Shown piece by piece: positions 7,736-16,156 of a stretch of DNA of 64,000 nucleotides (within the stretch, counting starts at the first letter, position 1; the number at the start of each line of letters is the position of its first letter). The stretch is from CAWEQW01 sp963811365 (lineage in GTDB: Bacteria > Actinomycetota > Actinomycetes > Propionibacteriales > Nocardioidaceae), in assembly GCA_963811365.1 (NCBI GenBank), contig CAWEQW010000002.1, positions 434,001 through 498,000 of the forward strand, written 5' to 3'. Below the pieces are notes generated by a model. It saw only the letters and a list, made by a program, of their open reading frames with translations. It searched no databases and was not told the origin of the DNA. Position numbers and translations under genes: made by a program.

Positions 7736-8704
7736 TCAGCCGGCCGAGCCGACCGGTCGTCCCGACTCGGTGTAGGAGGAGCCGCCCGTGTCCAAGGCCG
7801 CCAGCGCCGCCTCGACCCGTCGTGCGGTGAAGTCCGCGCAGCGCTCGCGGACCTCCTCGAGCGTGCAGAACTCCGCGGCCCGGATCTCGCGCGGCTGCAC
7901 CACGACGCCGTCGAGCAGCGACGGGTCGTGCACCCCGCCGTCGAAGACCAGGCACAGCGCGTCGTCCCACCCGCTCCAGCTCGGCAGCCAGTCGGTCAGC
8001 AGCAACCGCCCGGGGGCGACGTCGAGCTGCAGCTCCTCGGCGATCTCGCGGCCCACCGCGAGCTGAGGCGACTCGTGGACCTCGACGACGCCGCCGGGCA
8101 GGTCCATGTCGGGCTTGTAGGTGAGCCGGCACAACAGGACCCGCCCTGTGGTGTCCCGCACGAGCATCTGGGCGATGGCGCGCTTGCGCGGCAGGAACGA
8201 GTTCAGCAGCGCCCGGAAGCTCGACGGCTCGGTGAGCGGCGGGTCGTCGCGCAGCCGGGCCAGCAGCACGTAGGCCGAGGTGTCCTCGCGCTCGCCGGTG
8301 CCCGGCGTGACGCGCACGACGCCCTCCCTGCGCAGCCCCGCCCGGGTGGCCACCCGCAGCGAGCGGTCGTCCCCGGGCTCGACGTGCGCCTGCACCCGGC
8401 TCAGGCCGAGCTCGGTGAACGCGTAGTCGGCCAGCAGCCGGACCGCCCGGGTGGCGTAGCCACGCCCGCGTTGCCCGGCGTCCAGCGTCCAGGACAGCTC
8501 GCCGGTGGAGGCGTCCGTCAAGCGCACCTCGACGTTGCCGACACCACCGCCGTCGCGCTCGACCACGAAGCCGACCCGCGAGCGCCCCTCGTCGCGCCAG
8601 GGCCGCAGCCGGACGACGCCGTCGGTGAGCTCCGGCTGCGGCCCTGGCGCCCGGGGTTCGTGAGCGGGGTTCTCGTGCGCCGAGCCGGTCGGGTCAGGCG
8701 TCAC
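7736..8704 (-). CDS. GNAT acetyltransferase–NUDIX hydrolase fusion
   Basis: A 322-residue two-domain protein. The N-terminal half (about 25–155) is a GNAT fold with the acyl-CoA site GQRGRGYATRAVRLLADYAF and LGLSRVQAHVEPGDDRSLRVATRAGLRREG, like RimJ/RimL. The C-terminal half (about 170–305) is a NUDIX domain; GGVVEVHE followed by REIAEEL supplies the box residues G, E and RE-x2-EE, with Gln where the usual final Gly stands. NUDIX enzymes cleave nucleoside-diphosphate-linked compounds; the acetyl acceptor is unknown. The start is GTG 8704, overlapping the end of glgB by 11 bp, so it is probably the last gene of the glgE-treS–mak–glgB operon. Confidence 0.82.
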   Translation of the reverse strand: MTPDPTGSAHENPAHEPRAPGPQPELTDGVVRLRPWRDEGRSRVGFVVERDGGGVGNVEVRLTDASTGELSWTLDAGQRGRGYATRAVRLLADYAFTELGLSRVQAHVEPGDDRSLRVATRAGLRREGVVRVTPGTGEREDTSAYVLLARLRDDPPLTEPSSFRALLNSFLPRKRAIAQMLVRDTTGRVLLCRLTYKPDMDLPGGVVEVHESPQLAVGREIAEELQLDVAPGRLLLTDWLPSWSGWDDALCLVFDGGVHDPSLLDGVVVQPREIRAAEFCTLEEVRERCADFTARRVEAALAALDTGGSSYTESGRPVGSAG

Positions 8705-10889
8705 CCTCGAACCTTAGCCAGAGCGCTCCCAGCGGCGGGATCCGCAGGGTGGCCGACGCGGGAAGGCCGTGCCACGCCGTGTCCTCGGCGTGCACGGACC
8801 CGAAGTTGCCGACGCCGGACCCCGAGTACGTCTCGGCGTCGGTGTTCAGCAGCTCCTGCCACCTGCCGGCACGCGGCAGGCCGATCCGGTAGTCGTCGTG
8901 CGGCACCGCGGCGAAGTTGCTGATGCAGACCAGGTCCGAGCCGTCGCTGCCGCGCCGGATGTAGCTGAACACGTTGTTGCTGGAGTCGTTGGCGTCGATC
9001 CACTGGAAGCCGGACTCGCTCACGTCGAGGCTGAACAGCGCCGGGCTGGAGCGGTAGATCGCGTTCATGTCCCGCACCAGGGACTGCACGCCGCGGTGCT
9101 CGACGTGGTCGAGCAGCCACCAGTCGAGCTCGCGGCTCTCGGCCCACTCGGACTCCTGGGCGAGCTCCGAGCCCATGAACAGCAGCTGCTTGCCGGGGTG
9201 CGACCACATGTAGGCGAGGAAGCAGCGGAGGTTGGCGAGCTGCCGCCAGCGGTCACCGGGCATCTTGCGCAGCAGCGAGCCCTTGCCGTGCACGACCTCG
9301 TCGTGGCTGATCGGCAGGACGTAGTTCTCGGAGTAGGCGTAGACCATCGAGAAGGTCATCTGGTGGTGGTGGTACTGCCGGTGCACGGGGTCGTTCTGGA
9401 CGTAGCCGAGGCTGTCGTGCATCCAGCCCATGTTCCACTTGAAGCCGAACCCGAGGCCGCCGAGGTGCGTCGGCCGGGTCACGCCGGGCCACGAGGTGGA
9501 CTCCTCGGCGATCGTCATCGCGCCCGGCGCCCGCCGGTAGCAGGTCGCGTTCATCTCCTGCAGGAAGGAGACCGCCTCGAGGTTCTCGCGACCTCCGTAC
9601 ACGTTGGGCGACCACTCGCCGTCCTCGCGGGAGTAGTCGAGGTAGAGCATCGAGGCCACCGCGTCGACCCGCAGGCCGTCGATGTGGAACTCCTCCAGCC
9701 AGTACAGCGCGTTGGAGACCAGGAAGTTGCGGACCTCCTTGCGCCCGAAGTTGAACACGTACGTGCCCCAGTCCGGGTGCTCGCCGCGGGTCGGGTTGGG
9801 GTCCTCGTACAGCGGGGTGCCGTCGAACCGGGCCAGCGCGAAGTCGTCCTTCGGGAAGTGCGCCGGGACCCAGTCCACGATCACGCCGATGCCGGCCCGG
9901 TGCAGCCGGTCGACCAGCGTGCGGAAGCCGTCGGGGTCGCCGAACCGCGCGGTGGGCGCGTAGTACGACGTCACCTGGTAGCCCCAGGAGCCGCCGAACG
10001 GGTGCTCCATGACGGGCAGCAGCTCGACGTGGGTGAAGCCGAGGTCGGTGAGGTACGGCACCAGCTCGTCGGCGAGCGCCTCGTAGGAGCGGTGGCTGCG
10101 CCAGGAGCCGAGGTGCATCTCGTAGACCGACACCGGCTTCTCGTGCCAGCCGCCCTGCGTGCGCCGGTCCATCCAGGTCTCGTCGCCCCAGGCGTACGAC
10201 GACTCGAACACGACCGAGGAGGTGGCCGGCGGCGTCTCGGTGTAGAACGCCATCGGGTCGGCCTTCTCGCGCCACTGGTCGTCCGCACCGAGCACGACGT
10301 ACTTGTACTTGGCGCCGGACCCGACACCGGGCACGAACAGCTCCCAGACGCCGGAGACGCCCATCTGCCGCATCGGGTGCTCGCGGCCGTCCCAGCTGTT
10401 GAAGTCGCCCTTCAGGCGGACGCCCTTGGCATGCGGTGCCCACACCGCGAACGACGTCCCGGAGACCGGGCCGTGCGCGGAGTCGTAGTGCCGGACGTGC
10501 GCCCCGAGGACCTCCCACAGCTCCTCGTGGCGCCCCTCGTTGATGAGGTGCAGGTCCATCTCGCCGAGGGTCGGCAGGTAGCGGTAGGCGTCGTCGGAGG
10601 TCAGCGTCGGGCCACCGGCGTAAGTGACCTCGAGCCGGTAGTCCGGCGGCTGCGGCACCTCGAGCACCCCGGCCCAGACGCCGTCGTGCTCGTGGGTCAG
10701 CGCGACCTTGCCGCCGTCGTGCACCACGGTGACCGACTCGGCCAGCGGGCGGTACACCCGCACGGTCACGCCGCCTTCGTAGGGGTGCGCGCCGAGGACG
10801 GCGTGCGGGTCGCCGTGCCGTCCCTGCACCAGCAGGTCCAGCACCTGGGGGTCGATCGGCAGCGCCTTCGTCGTCTTCCGCGGGCTCAT
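8694..10889 (-). CDS. glgB: 1,4-alpha-glucan branching enzyme
   Basis: 731 residues, the normal length for bacterial GlgB (GH13_9). It cuts alpha-1,4 glucan and re-attaches the piece as an alpha-1,6 branch. An N-terminal CBM48 region (GDFNSWDGREHPMRQM) precedes the TIM barrel. Catalytic residues visible are the nucleophile Asp in HIDGLRVDAVASMLY near residue 408, the acid/base Glu in AEESTSWPG, and Asp in PISHDEVVHGKGS. The ATG overlaps the stop of maltokinase by 4 bp (ATGA), so the two are coupled. In the GlgE pathway GlgB branches the linear chains made by GlgE; no glgC or glgA is in the window. Confidence 0.96.
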   Translation of the reverse strand: MSPRKTTKALPIDPQVLDLLVQGRHGDPHAVLGAHPYEGGVTVRVYRPLAESVTVVHDGGKVALTHEHDGVWAGVLEVPQPPDYRLEVTYAGGPTLTSDDAYRYLPTLGEMDLHLINEGRHEELWEVLGAHVRHYDSAHGPVSGTSFAVWAPHAKGVRLKGDFNSWDGREHPMRQMGVSGVWELFVPGVGSGAKYKYVVLGADDQWREKADPMAFYTETPPATSSVVFESSYAWGDETWMDRRTQGGWHEKPVSVYEMHLGSWRSHRSYEALADELVPYLTDLGFTHVELLPVMEHPFGGSWGYQVTSYYAPTARFGDPDGFRTLVDRLHRAGIGVIVDWVPAHFPKDDFALARFDGTPLYEDPNPTRGEHPDWGTYVFNFGRKEVRNFLVSNALYWLEEFHIDGLRVDAVASMLYLDYSREDGEWSPNVYGGRENLEAVSFLQEMNATCYRRAPGAMTIAEESTSWPGVTRPTHLGGLGFGFKWNMGWMHDSLGYVQNDPVHRQYHHHQMTFSMVYAYSENYVLPISHDEVVHGKGSLLRKMPGDRWRQLANLRCFLAYMWSHPGKQLLFMGSELAQESEWAESRELDWWLLDHVEHRGVQSLVRDMNAIYRSSPALFSLDVSESGFQWIDANDSSNNVFSYIRRGSDGSDLVCISNFAAVPHDDYRIGLPRAGRWQELLNTDAETYSGSGVGNFGSVHAEDTAWHGLPASATLRIPPLGALWLRFEGDA

Positions 10890-12361
10890 CCGTGGCTCAC
10901 CTCAGGGGTCTCGGTCGTGGGGGCGGAGGTCTGCAGCAGGCGCGCGACGGCGTCGAGCGGGATGCCGATCCAGGTCGGTCGGTTGCGCGCCTCGTAGACG
11001 GTCTCGTACACCGCCTTGTCCAGGACGTAGGCACGCAGCAGCCGCACCTCGTCCTCGCTCGGGCCGCCCTCCTCGTCCTGGCCCCGCCCCTCGGCGTAGC
11101 CCGCGAGGAACGCGGTCTGGTTGCGGGTTACCCACTCGAGCGCGCGGTACGCGATCTGCCGGCCCTCCTCGACGTCCGCCTCGACGGCGTGCGCAGCGTA
11201 GTCGAGCGAGCGGAGCATCCCGGCGACGTCGCGCCAGGGGGAGTCCGGGCGGGTCCGCTCGGCGAGCGGCTTGGCCGGCTCGCCCTCGAAGTCCACGATC
11301 TTCCAGCCCTTGACGGTGCGCAGCGTCTGGCCGAGGTGCAGGTCGCCGTGCACCCGCTGCACGACCACGGGGTCGGTCAGCGCGGCCACCGCGTCGAAGG
11401 CGGCGTACAGGGCGTCGGCGTGCGGCTCCAGGCGGGAGACCACGGTGAGCGCGTCGTCGAGCCGGCGGCGCATCCCGGCCGCGAGGTCGGCCAGCCGGTC
11501 CGGTCCTACGGTCTCGGTCGGGAACGACTCGGCCAGCGCGAGGTGCACGGCCGCGGTCGCCGCCCCGAGGCGGTGCGACTCCGCGGCGAAGTCGCCACCC
11601 ACCTCGTCGGCGTGCAGGTCGCCCTCGGCGAACAGGTCCCGCACGCTGGCCAGCGCCAGGTCCCAGCCGTCGCTCGCGGTGCGGAGGAACTGCTGCAGCA
11701 TGGCGAGCTGGAGCGGCTCGCCCGAGCCGGTGACGCCGGGCAGGTCCACGCCGTCCGCCTCCAGCCAGCCGTACAGCGAGGCCACGTTGTCGTTCTCCGC
11801 GAGGGTGAGGGCCTCGTGGACCTCGATGTCGGGGTTGTGGCCGGGGGTCACCTTGCGGAACACCTTCATCAGGCTGTCGTCCCCGAAGGCCATCGAGGAG
11901 TTGCTCTGCTCGCCCGAGAACAGCGTGGAGTGCACGTCGGTGTCCAGCTCGTGCCCCGGCAGCCGCCGGAACGTCAGCCCGCCCGCGGTGTACTCCTCGT
12001 CGAACGCGTGCAGCCAGAGCGCGCTGGCGTCCCGGTCGTGGACCGCGTCGTACACGGAGCAGTGCCCCAGCTCCTCGTCGTCCCACTCGCCGACCAGGGC
12101 GTGCTCGAGGCGGTCCTGCCGGTCGCGGTAGTAGGCGAGCGGGAGCTGGTAGACCTCGACGTCCGGAGCGCCCGCGGACGGCTCGAGGTAGCCGAGCACG
12201 GCGAGCTCGATGCGGGCCCGGGGGCGTCCGCTGTCGTCGCCTGCCGCGGGCAGCCAGGGCAGCCGGTGCACCTCGCGCACCGCGAAGTCTCGGCCCTTGC
12301 CGCCGAACCACCGGGCGTTGCCGATGAAGGCGTGCAGGAAGGTCAGGGGAGCGTCGGTCAC
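10886..12361 (-). CDS. mak: Maltokinase
   Basis: 491 residues; phosphorylates maltose with ATP to maltose-1-phosphate, the donor for GlgE. The N-terminal lobe begins FIGNARWFGGKGRDF, typical of Mak/Pep2. The nucleotide part has GEQSNSSMAFGDDSLMKVFRK, and the catalytic loop is RVHGDLHLGQTLR followed by KIVDFEGEPAKPL, the aminoglycoside-phosphotransferase-like Brenner and metal motifs. The start is GTG 12361, overlapping the stop of the glgE–treS gene (GTGA); its own stop overlaps glgB (ATGA). The frame stays open upstream, but that part lies within the glgE–treS gene. Mak often forms a complex with TreS, which fits this tight coupling. Confidence 0.95.
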   Translation of the reverse strand: MTDAPLTFLHAFIGNARWFGGKGRDFAVREVHRLPWLPAAGDDSGRPRARIELAVLGYLEPSAGAPDVEVYQLPLAYYRDRQDRLEHALVGEWDDEELGHCSVYDAVHDRDASALWLHAFDEEYTAGGLTFRRLPGHELDTDVHSTLFSGEQSNSSMAFGDDSLMKVFRKVTPGHNPDIEVHEALTLAENDNVASLYGWLEADGVDLPGVTGSGEPLQLAMLQQFLRTASDGWDLALASVRDLFAEGDLHADEVGGDFAAESHRLGAATAAVHLALAESFPTETVGPDRLADLAAGMRRRLDDALTVVSRLEPHADALYAAFDAVAALTDPVVVQRVHGDLHLGQTLRTVKGWKIVDFEGEPAKPLAERTRPDSPWRDVAGMLRSLDYAAHAVEADVEEGRQIAYRALEWVTRNQTAFLAGYAEGRGQDEEGGPSEDEVRLLRAYVLDKAVYETVYEARNRPTWIGIPLDAVARLLQTSAPTTETPEVSHG

Positions 12362-15300
12362 GCGGGGGTTCCCTCGTCGTCGTGGGCGGTCGGGTCGGGC
12401 TCGGGGGTCGGCAGCCGGAACCAGTAGAAGCCGTAGGCGCCGAGGGTGAGGAGGTACGGCAGCTCGCCGATCTCGGGGAACCGCACGCCGCCGAGCAGCT
12501 CGATGGGGCAGACGCCCTCCCACCGCCGCAGGTCCAGCTCGACGGGCTGGGGGAACCGGGACAGGTTGTGGACGCACAGCACGCTGTCCGACCCGTACTC
12601 GCGGACGTAGCTGAGCACGCTCGGGTTGGAGCCGCCGAGGTCGGTGAAGGCGCCGAGACCGAAGGCCGGGTGCTTCTTGCGGGCGTGGATCATCCGCCGG
12701 GTCCAGTGCAGCAGCGAGGACGCGTTCTCGAGCTCGGTCTCGACGTTCACCCGCTGGTAGCCGAACACCGGGTCCTGGTTCGTCGGGAGGGTCAGTCGTC
12801 CCGGGGTGGCCACCGAGAAGCCGGCGTTGCGGTCCGACGTCCACTGCATCGGGGTACGGACGCCGTCGCGGTCGCCGAGCCAGATGTTGTCGCCCATCCC
12901 GATCTCGTCGCCGTAGTACAGCACCGGAGCCCCCGGCAGCGAGAGGAGCAGCGCGGTGAACAGCTGCATCTGGTCGTAGTCGTTGTCGAGCAGTGGGGCG
13001 AGCCTGCGGCGGATCCCGATGTTGGCCTTCATGCGGGGGTCCTTGGCGTACTCGCCCCACATGTAGTCGCGGTCCTCGTCGGTGACCATCTCGAGCGTCA
13101 GCTCGTCGTGGTTGCGCAGGAAGATGCCCCACTGGCAGTTCGCGGGGATGTCCGGGGTCTGCTCGAGGATCTCCGAGACCGGGAAGCGCGACTCGCGGCG
13201 CACGGCCATGAAGATGCGCGGCATCAGCGGGAACTGGAAGCACATGTGGCACTCGTCGCCGCCGCTGGCGAAGTCGCCGAAGTAGTCGACCACATCCGCC
13301 GGCCACTGGTTGGCCTCGGCCAGCAGCACCCGGTCGGGATAGTTCTCGTCGACGAACCGCCGCACGTCGCGCAGGAACGCGTGGGTCTCCTTGAGGTTCT
13401 CGCCGTTCGTGCCGGGCCGCTCGTAGAGGTACGGCACAGCGTCGAGCCGCGCGCCGTCGACGCCCATGTCGAGCCAGAACCCGAGCCCGTCGAGGATCGC
13501 CTCGTGCACCTTCGGGTTGTCGAAGTTCAGGTCCGGCTGGTGGCTGTAGAAGCGGTGCCAGAAGTACTGCTGCCGCACCGGGTCCCACGTCCAGTTGGAC
13601 GGTTCGGTGTCGACGAAGATGATCCGTGCCTCGGAGTAGAGCTCGTCGCTGTCGGACCACACGTAGAAGTCGCCGTACGGGCCCTCGGGGTCGCGACGGG
13701 ACTCCTGGAACCACGGGTGCTGGTCAGAGGTGTGGTTCATGACGAAGTCGATGATCACCCGCATGCCGCGCTCGTGAGCGGCGTCCAGGAACACGTGGAA
13801 GTCCTCGACGGTGCCGACCTCGGGCTGGATGTCGGTGTAGTCGGAGACGTCGTAGCCGCCGTCGCGCAGCGGCGAGGTGAAGAACGGCGGGAGCCAGAGG
13901 CAGTCCACGCCGAGCCACTGCAGGTAGTCCAGCTTCTCGGTGAGCCCCTTGAAGTCACCGGTGCCGTCCCCGTCGCTGTCCTTGAAGGAACGGACCAGGA
14001 CCTCGTAGAAGACCGCCGTCTTGAACCAGTCGGGCTGCGGGAACCTCTGAACGTGCAGTGGGTGCGGCGTCTGCGTCCGCACCGTGAGGACGTGCGCGGG
14101 CTCGACGTAGGGGTCGAGCCGCACGTAGTTGTGCTCGCCCCAGGTCCAGCTCTCGCCGGTGATCTCGTCGTGCACCGCGAAGGTGTCCTGCCAGTCGAGG
14201 CCCAGCGCCGGCATGTCGAGGTGGATCATCGTCTCCCGGGCGCCGTGCGGGTCGACGTTCACGACCACGAGCACCAGGTCCTCCTCGCCGGTCCCGGGAT
14301 CGGTGGCCACCTTCGAGAAGGCCAGGATCGCGTCGTCCTCGGCGTTGTGGAAGGTGATGTTGCGCAGCTGCTGGAAGGCGGGATGGCCGCGGCGGATCTG
14401 GTTGAGCCGGGTGAGGTAGGGCGCCAGGGTACGCCCCTCGGCGGCCGCGGTGTCCCAGTCGCGGACCCGGATCTGGTACTTCTCCGAGTCGAGGTACTCC
14501 TCGCTCCCGGGGCGCACCGCGACGTGCTCGTAGAGCTCGAAGCCGGCGTACACGCCCCACGTCGGCGAGCCGGTGGCTGCCACCGCTGCCCGGATCCGGA
14601 ACGCCTGCGGCCCGCCGTACTGCAGGAACGCGTGCAGGATGTCCGGGGTGTTCACGAACAGGTTGGGCCGCATCACCGCGTCGGTCTGGTGGGCCAGCTC
14701 GCCGAGGTAGGACTCCAGCTCCCACTTCGCGGTGCGCCACGTGAAGTAGGTGTAGGACTGGTGGAACCCGATGGTGCCGAGGGCCCGCATCATCGCCGGC
14801 TTCGTGAACGCCTCGGCCAGGAACAAGACGTCCGGGTCGGTCCTGCGGACCTCGCCGAGCAGCCACTGCCAGAACTCGACCGGCTTGGTGTGCGGGTTGT
14901 CCACCCGGAAGATCCGTACGCCGTGGTCCATCCAGTGCCTTACGACCCGCAGCACCTCGGCGTAGATCCCCTTGGGGTCGTTGTCGAAGTTGACCGGGTA
15001 GATGTCCTGGTACTTCTTCGGGGGGTTCTCGGCATAGGCGATGGTGCCGTCCGCCCGGGTGGTGAACCACTCCGGGTTGGTCTTCACCCACGGGTGGTCG
15101 GGGGCCGCCTGCAGCGCGAGGTCGAGCGCGACCTCCAGCCCGAGCTCGCCGGCCCGCGCGACGAACGCGTCGAAGTCCTCGAGCGTTCCGAGGTCGGGGT
15201 GCACCGCGTCGTGGCCGCCCTCGTCGGAGCCGATGGCCCACGGGGAGCCGGGGTCGTCGGGCCCCGCGTCGAGCGTGTTGTTGGGGCCTTTGCGGTTGAC

Positions 15301-16053
15301 CCTGCCGATCGGGTGGATCGGCGGCAGGTAGATCACGTCGAAGCCCATCGCGGCGACGGCGTCGAGCCGCTGGGCGGCGGTGCGGAGGGTGCCCGAGACC
15401 ACGCGCCCGGTGGTCTCCTCGACCCGGGCGCCCTCGGAGCGCGGGAAGAACTCGTACCAGGAGCCGTAGAGCGCGCGGAGCCGGTCGGCGTAGAACGGGA
15501 ACGGTCCCTCGCTGGTGACCAGGTCGCGCAGCGGGTGGTCCTCCAGGAGCCGGTCGATGGCCGGCGAGACCGCCGCGGCGTAGCGCGCCGACTCGGGGCG
15601 GCTGGTGTCCTGGACCGCCCTGATCGCGTCGGCGACCACGCGTCGCTCCGGGGCGCGCGCGGGCAGCGCCTCGCCGAGCCGCTCCAGGAGCAGGGCGCCC
15701 TCGGTGAACATCAGCTCGACGTCGATGCCGGCGGGGATCTTGATCTCCGCGTTGTGCCGCCAGGTGGCGACCGGGTCGCCCCACGCCTCGATCTCGAACG
15801 ACCACGCGCCGGGGGTGTCGGCGCTGACCTCCGCCAGCCAGAGGTCCGGCTCGTCGGCGTGCTTGCGCATCCGCACCCAACGGCGCCGCCGACCCGACGG
15901 GTCGGTCAGCACCACGTCGGCGTTCAGGGCGTCGTGGCCCTCCCGGAACACCAGCGCGCTCACCGTGAACGGCTCGCCGACCACGGCTTTCGCCGGGTGG
16001 CGACCGCAGGAGACCACCGGTGTGACGTCCATGATGGGAATGCGTCCGACCAT
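12358..16053 (-). CDS. glgE-treS: GlgE–TreS fusion: maltosyltransferase plus trehalose synthase in one frame
   Basis: One uninterrupted 1231-residue frame encodes two complete GH13 enzymes. Residues 1 to about 657 are GlgE, which adds maltosyl units from maltose-1-phosphate to alpha-glucan. Its catalytic Asp is in RIFRVDNPHTKP (near 383), Glu in LFLAEAFTKP (near 412) and Asp in NTPDIL (near 471). Residues about 670 to 1231 are TreS, which interconverts trehalose and maltose: WFKTAVFYEVLVRSF opens it, with Asp in GARLDAVPYLYERPG (near 868), Glu in LLAEANQWP (near 912) and Asp in RNHDELTLEM (near 981). The linker is only about 12 residues (TPHPLHVQRFPQ), with no stop between the halves. These are normally separate proteins. 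ATG 16032 is an alternative start seven residues in. It heads the operon with mak and glgB. Confidence 0.9.
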   Translation of the reverse strand: MVGRIPIMDVTPVVSCGRHPAKAVVGEPFTVSALVFREGHDALNADVVLTDPSGRRRRWVRMRKHADEPDLWLAEVSADTPGAWSFEIEAWGDPVATWRHNAEIKIPAGIDVELMFTEGALLLERLGEALPARAPERRVVADAIRAVQDTSRPESARYAAAVSPAIDRLLEDHPLRDLVTSEGPFPFYADRLRALYGSWYEFFPRSEGARVEETTGRVVSGTLRTAAQRLDAVAAMGFDVIYLPPIHPIGRVNRKGPNNTLDAGPDDPGSPWAIGSDEGGHDAVHPDLGTLEDFDAFVARAGELGLEVALDLALQAAPDHPWVKTNPEWFTTRADGTIAYAENPPKKYQDIYPVNFDNDPKGIYAEVLRVVRHWMDHGVRIFRVDNPHTKPVEFWQWLLGEVRRTDPDVLFLAEAFTKPAMMRALGTIGFHQSYTYFTWRTAKWELESYLGELAHQTDAVMRPNLFVNTPDILHAFLQYGGPQAFRIRAAVAATGSPTWGVYAGFELYEHVAVRPGSEEYLDSEKYQIRVRDWDTAAAEGRTLAPYLTRLNQIRRGHPAFQQLRNITFHNAEDDAILAFSKVATDPGTGEEDLVLVVVNVDPHGARETMIHLDMPALGLDWQDTFAVHDEITGESWTWGEHNYVRLDPYVEPAHVLTVRTQTPHPLHVQRFPQPDWFKTAVFYEVLVRSFKDSDGDGTGDFKGLTEKLDYLQWLGVDCLWLPPFFTSPLRDGGYDVSDYTDIQPEVGTVEDFHVFLDAAHERGMRVIIDFVMNHTSDQHPWFQESRRDPEGPYGDFYVWSDSDELYSEARIIFVDTEPSNWTWDPVRQQYFWHRFYSHQPDLNFDNPKVHEAILDGLGFWLDMGVDGARLDAVPYLYERPGTNGENLKETHAFLRDVRRFVDENYPDRVLLAEANQWPADVVDYFGDFASGGDECHMCFQFPLMPRIFMAVRRESRFPVSEILEQTPDIPANCQWGIFLRNHDELTLEMVTDEDRDYMWGEYAKDPRMKANIGIRRRLAPLLDNDYDQMQLFTALLLSLPGAPVLYYGDEIGMGDNIWLGDRDGVRTPMQWTSDRNAGFSVATPGRLTLPTNQDPVFGYQRVNVETELENASSLLHWTRRMIHARKKHPAFGLGAFTDLGGSNPSVLSYVREYGSDSVLCVHNLSRFPQPVELDLRRWEGVCPIELLGGVRFPEIGELPYLLTLGAYGFYWFRLPTPEPDPTAHDDEGTPA

Positions 16054-16144
16054 GGGCCGAACATACCGCGATCACCGGGACCGGAAACCCGGCGCCCAGG
16101 ACAACGTTCCAGACCAGTGTTGGATCGTTCAAGTCTCTGTCCGT

Positions 16145-16150
16145 TACGGT
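16145..16150 (+). promoter_or_regulatory. Candidate leaderless promoter of glgP
   Basis: TACGGT stands 6 nt before the GTG start of glgP, with TTGGAT at 16120–16125 as a weak -35 (19-bp spacing). It lies in the 103-bp divergent gap shared with the glgE–treS promoter. Confidence 0.4.
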
Positions 16151-16156
16151 TCTCGC

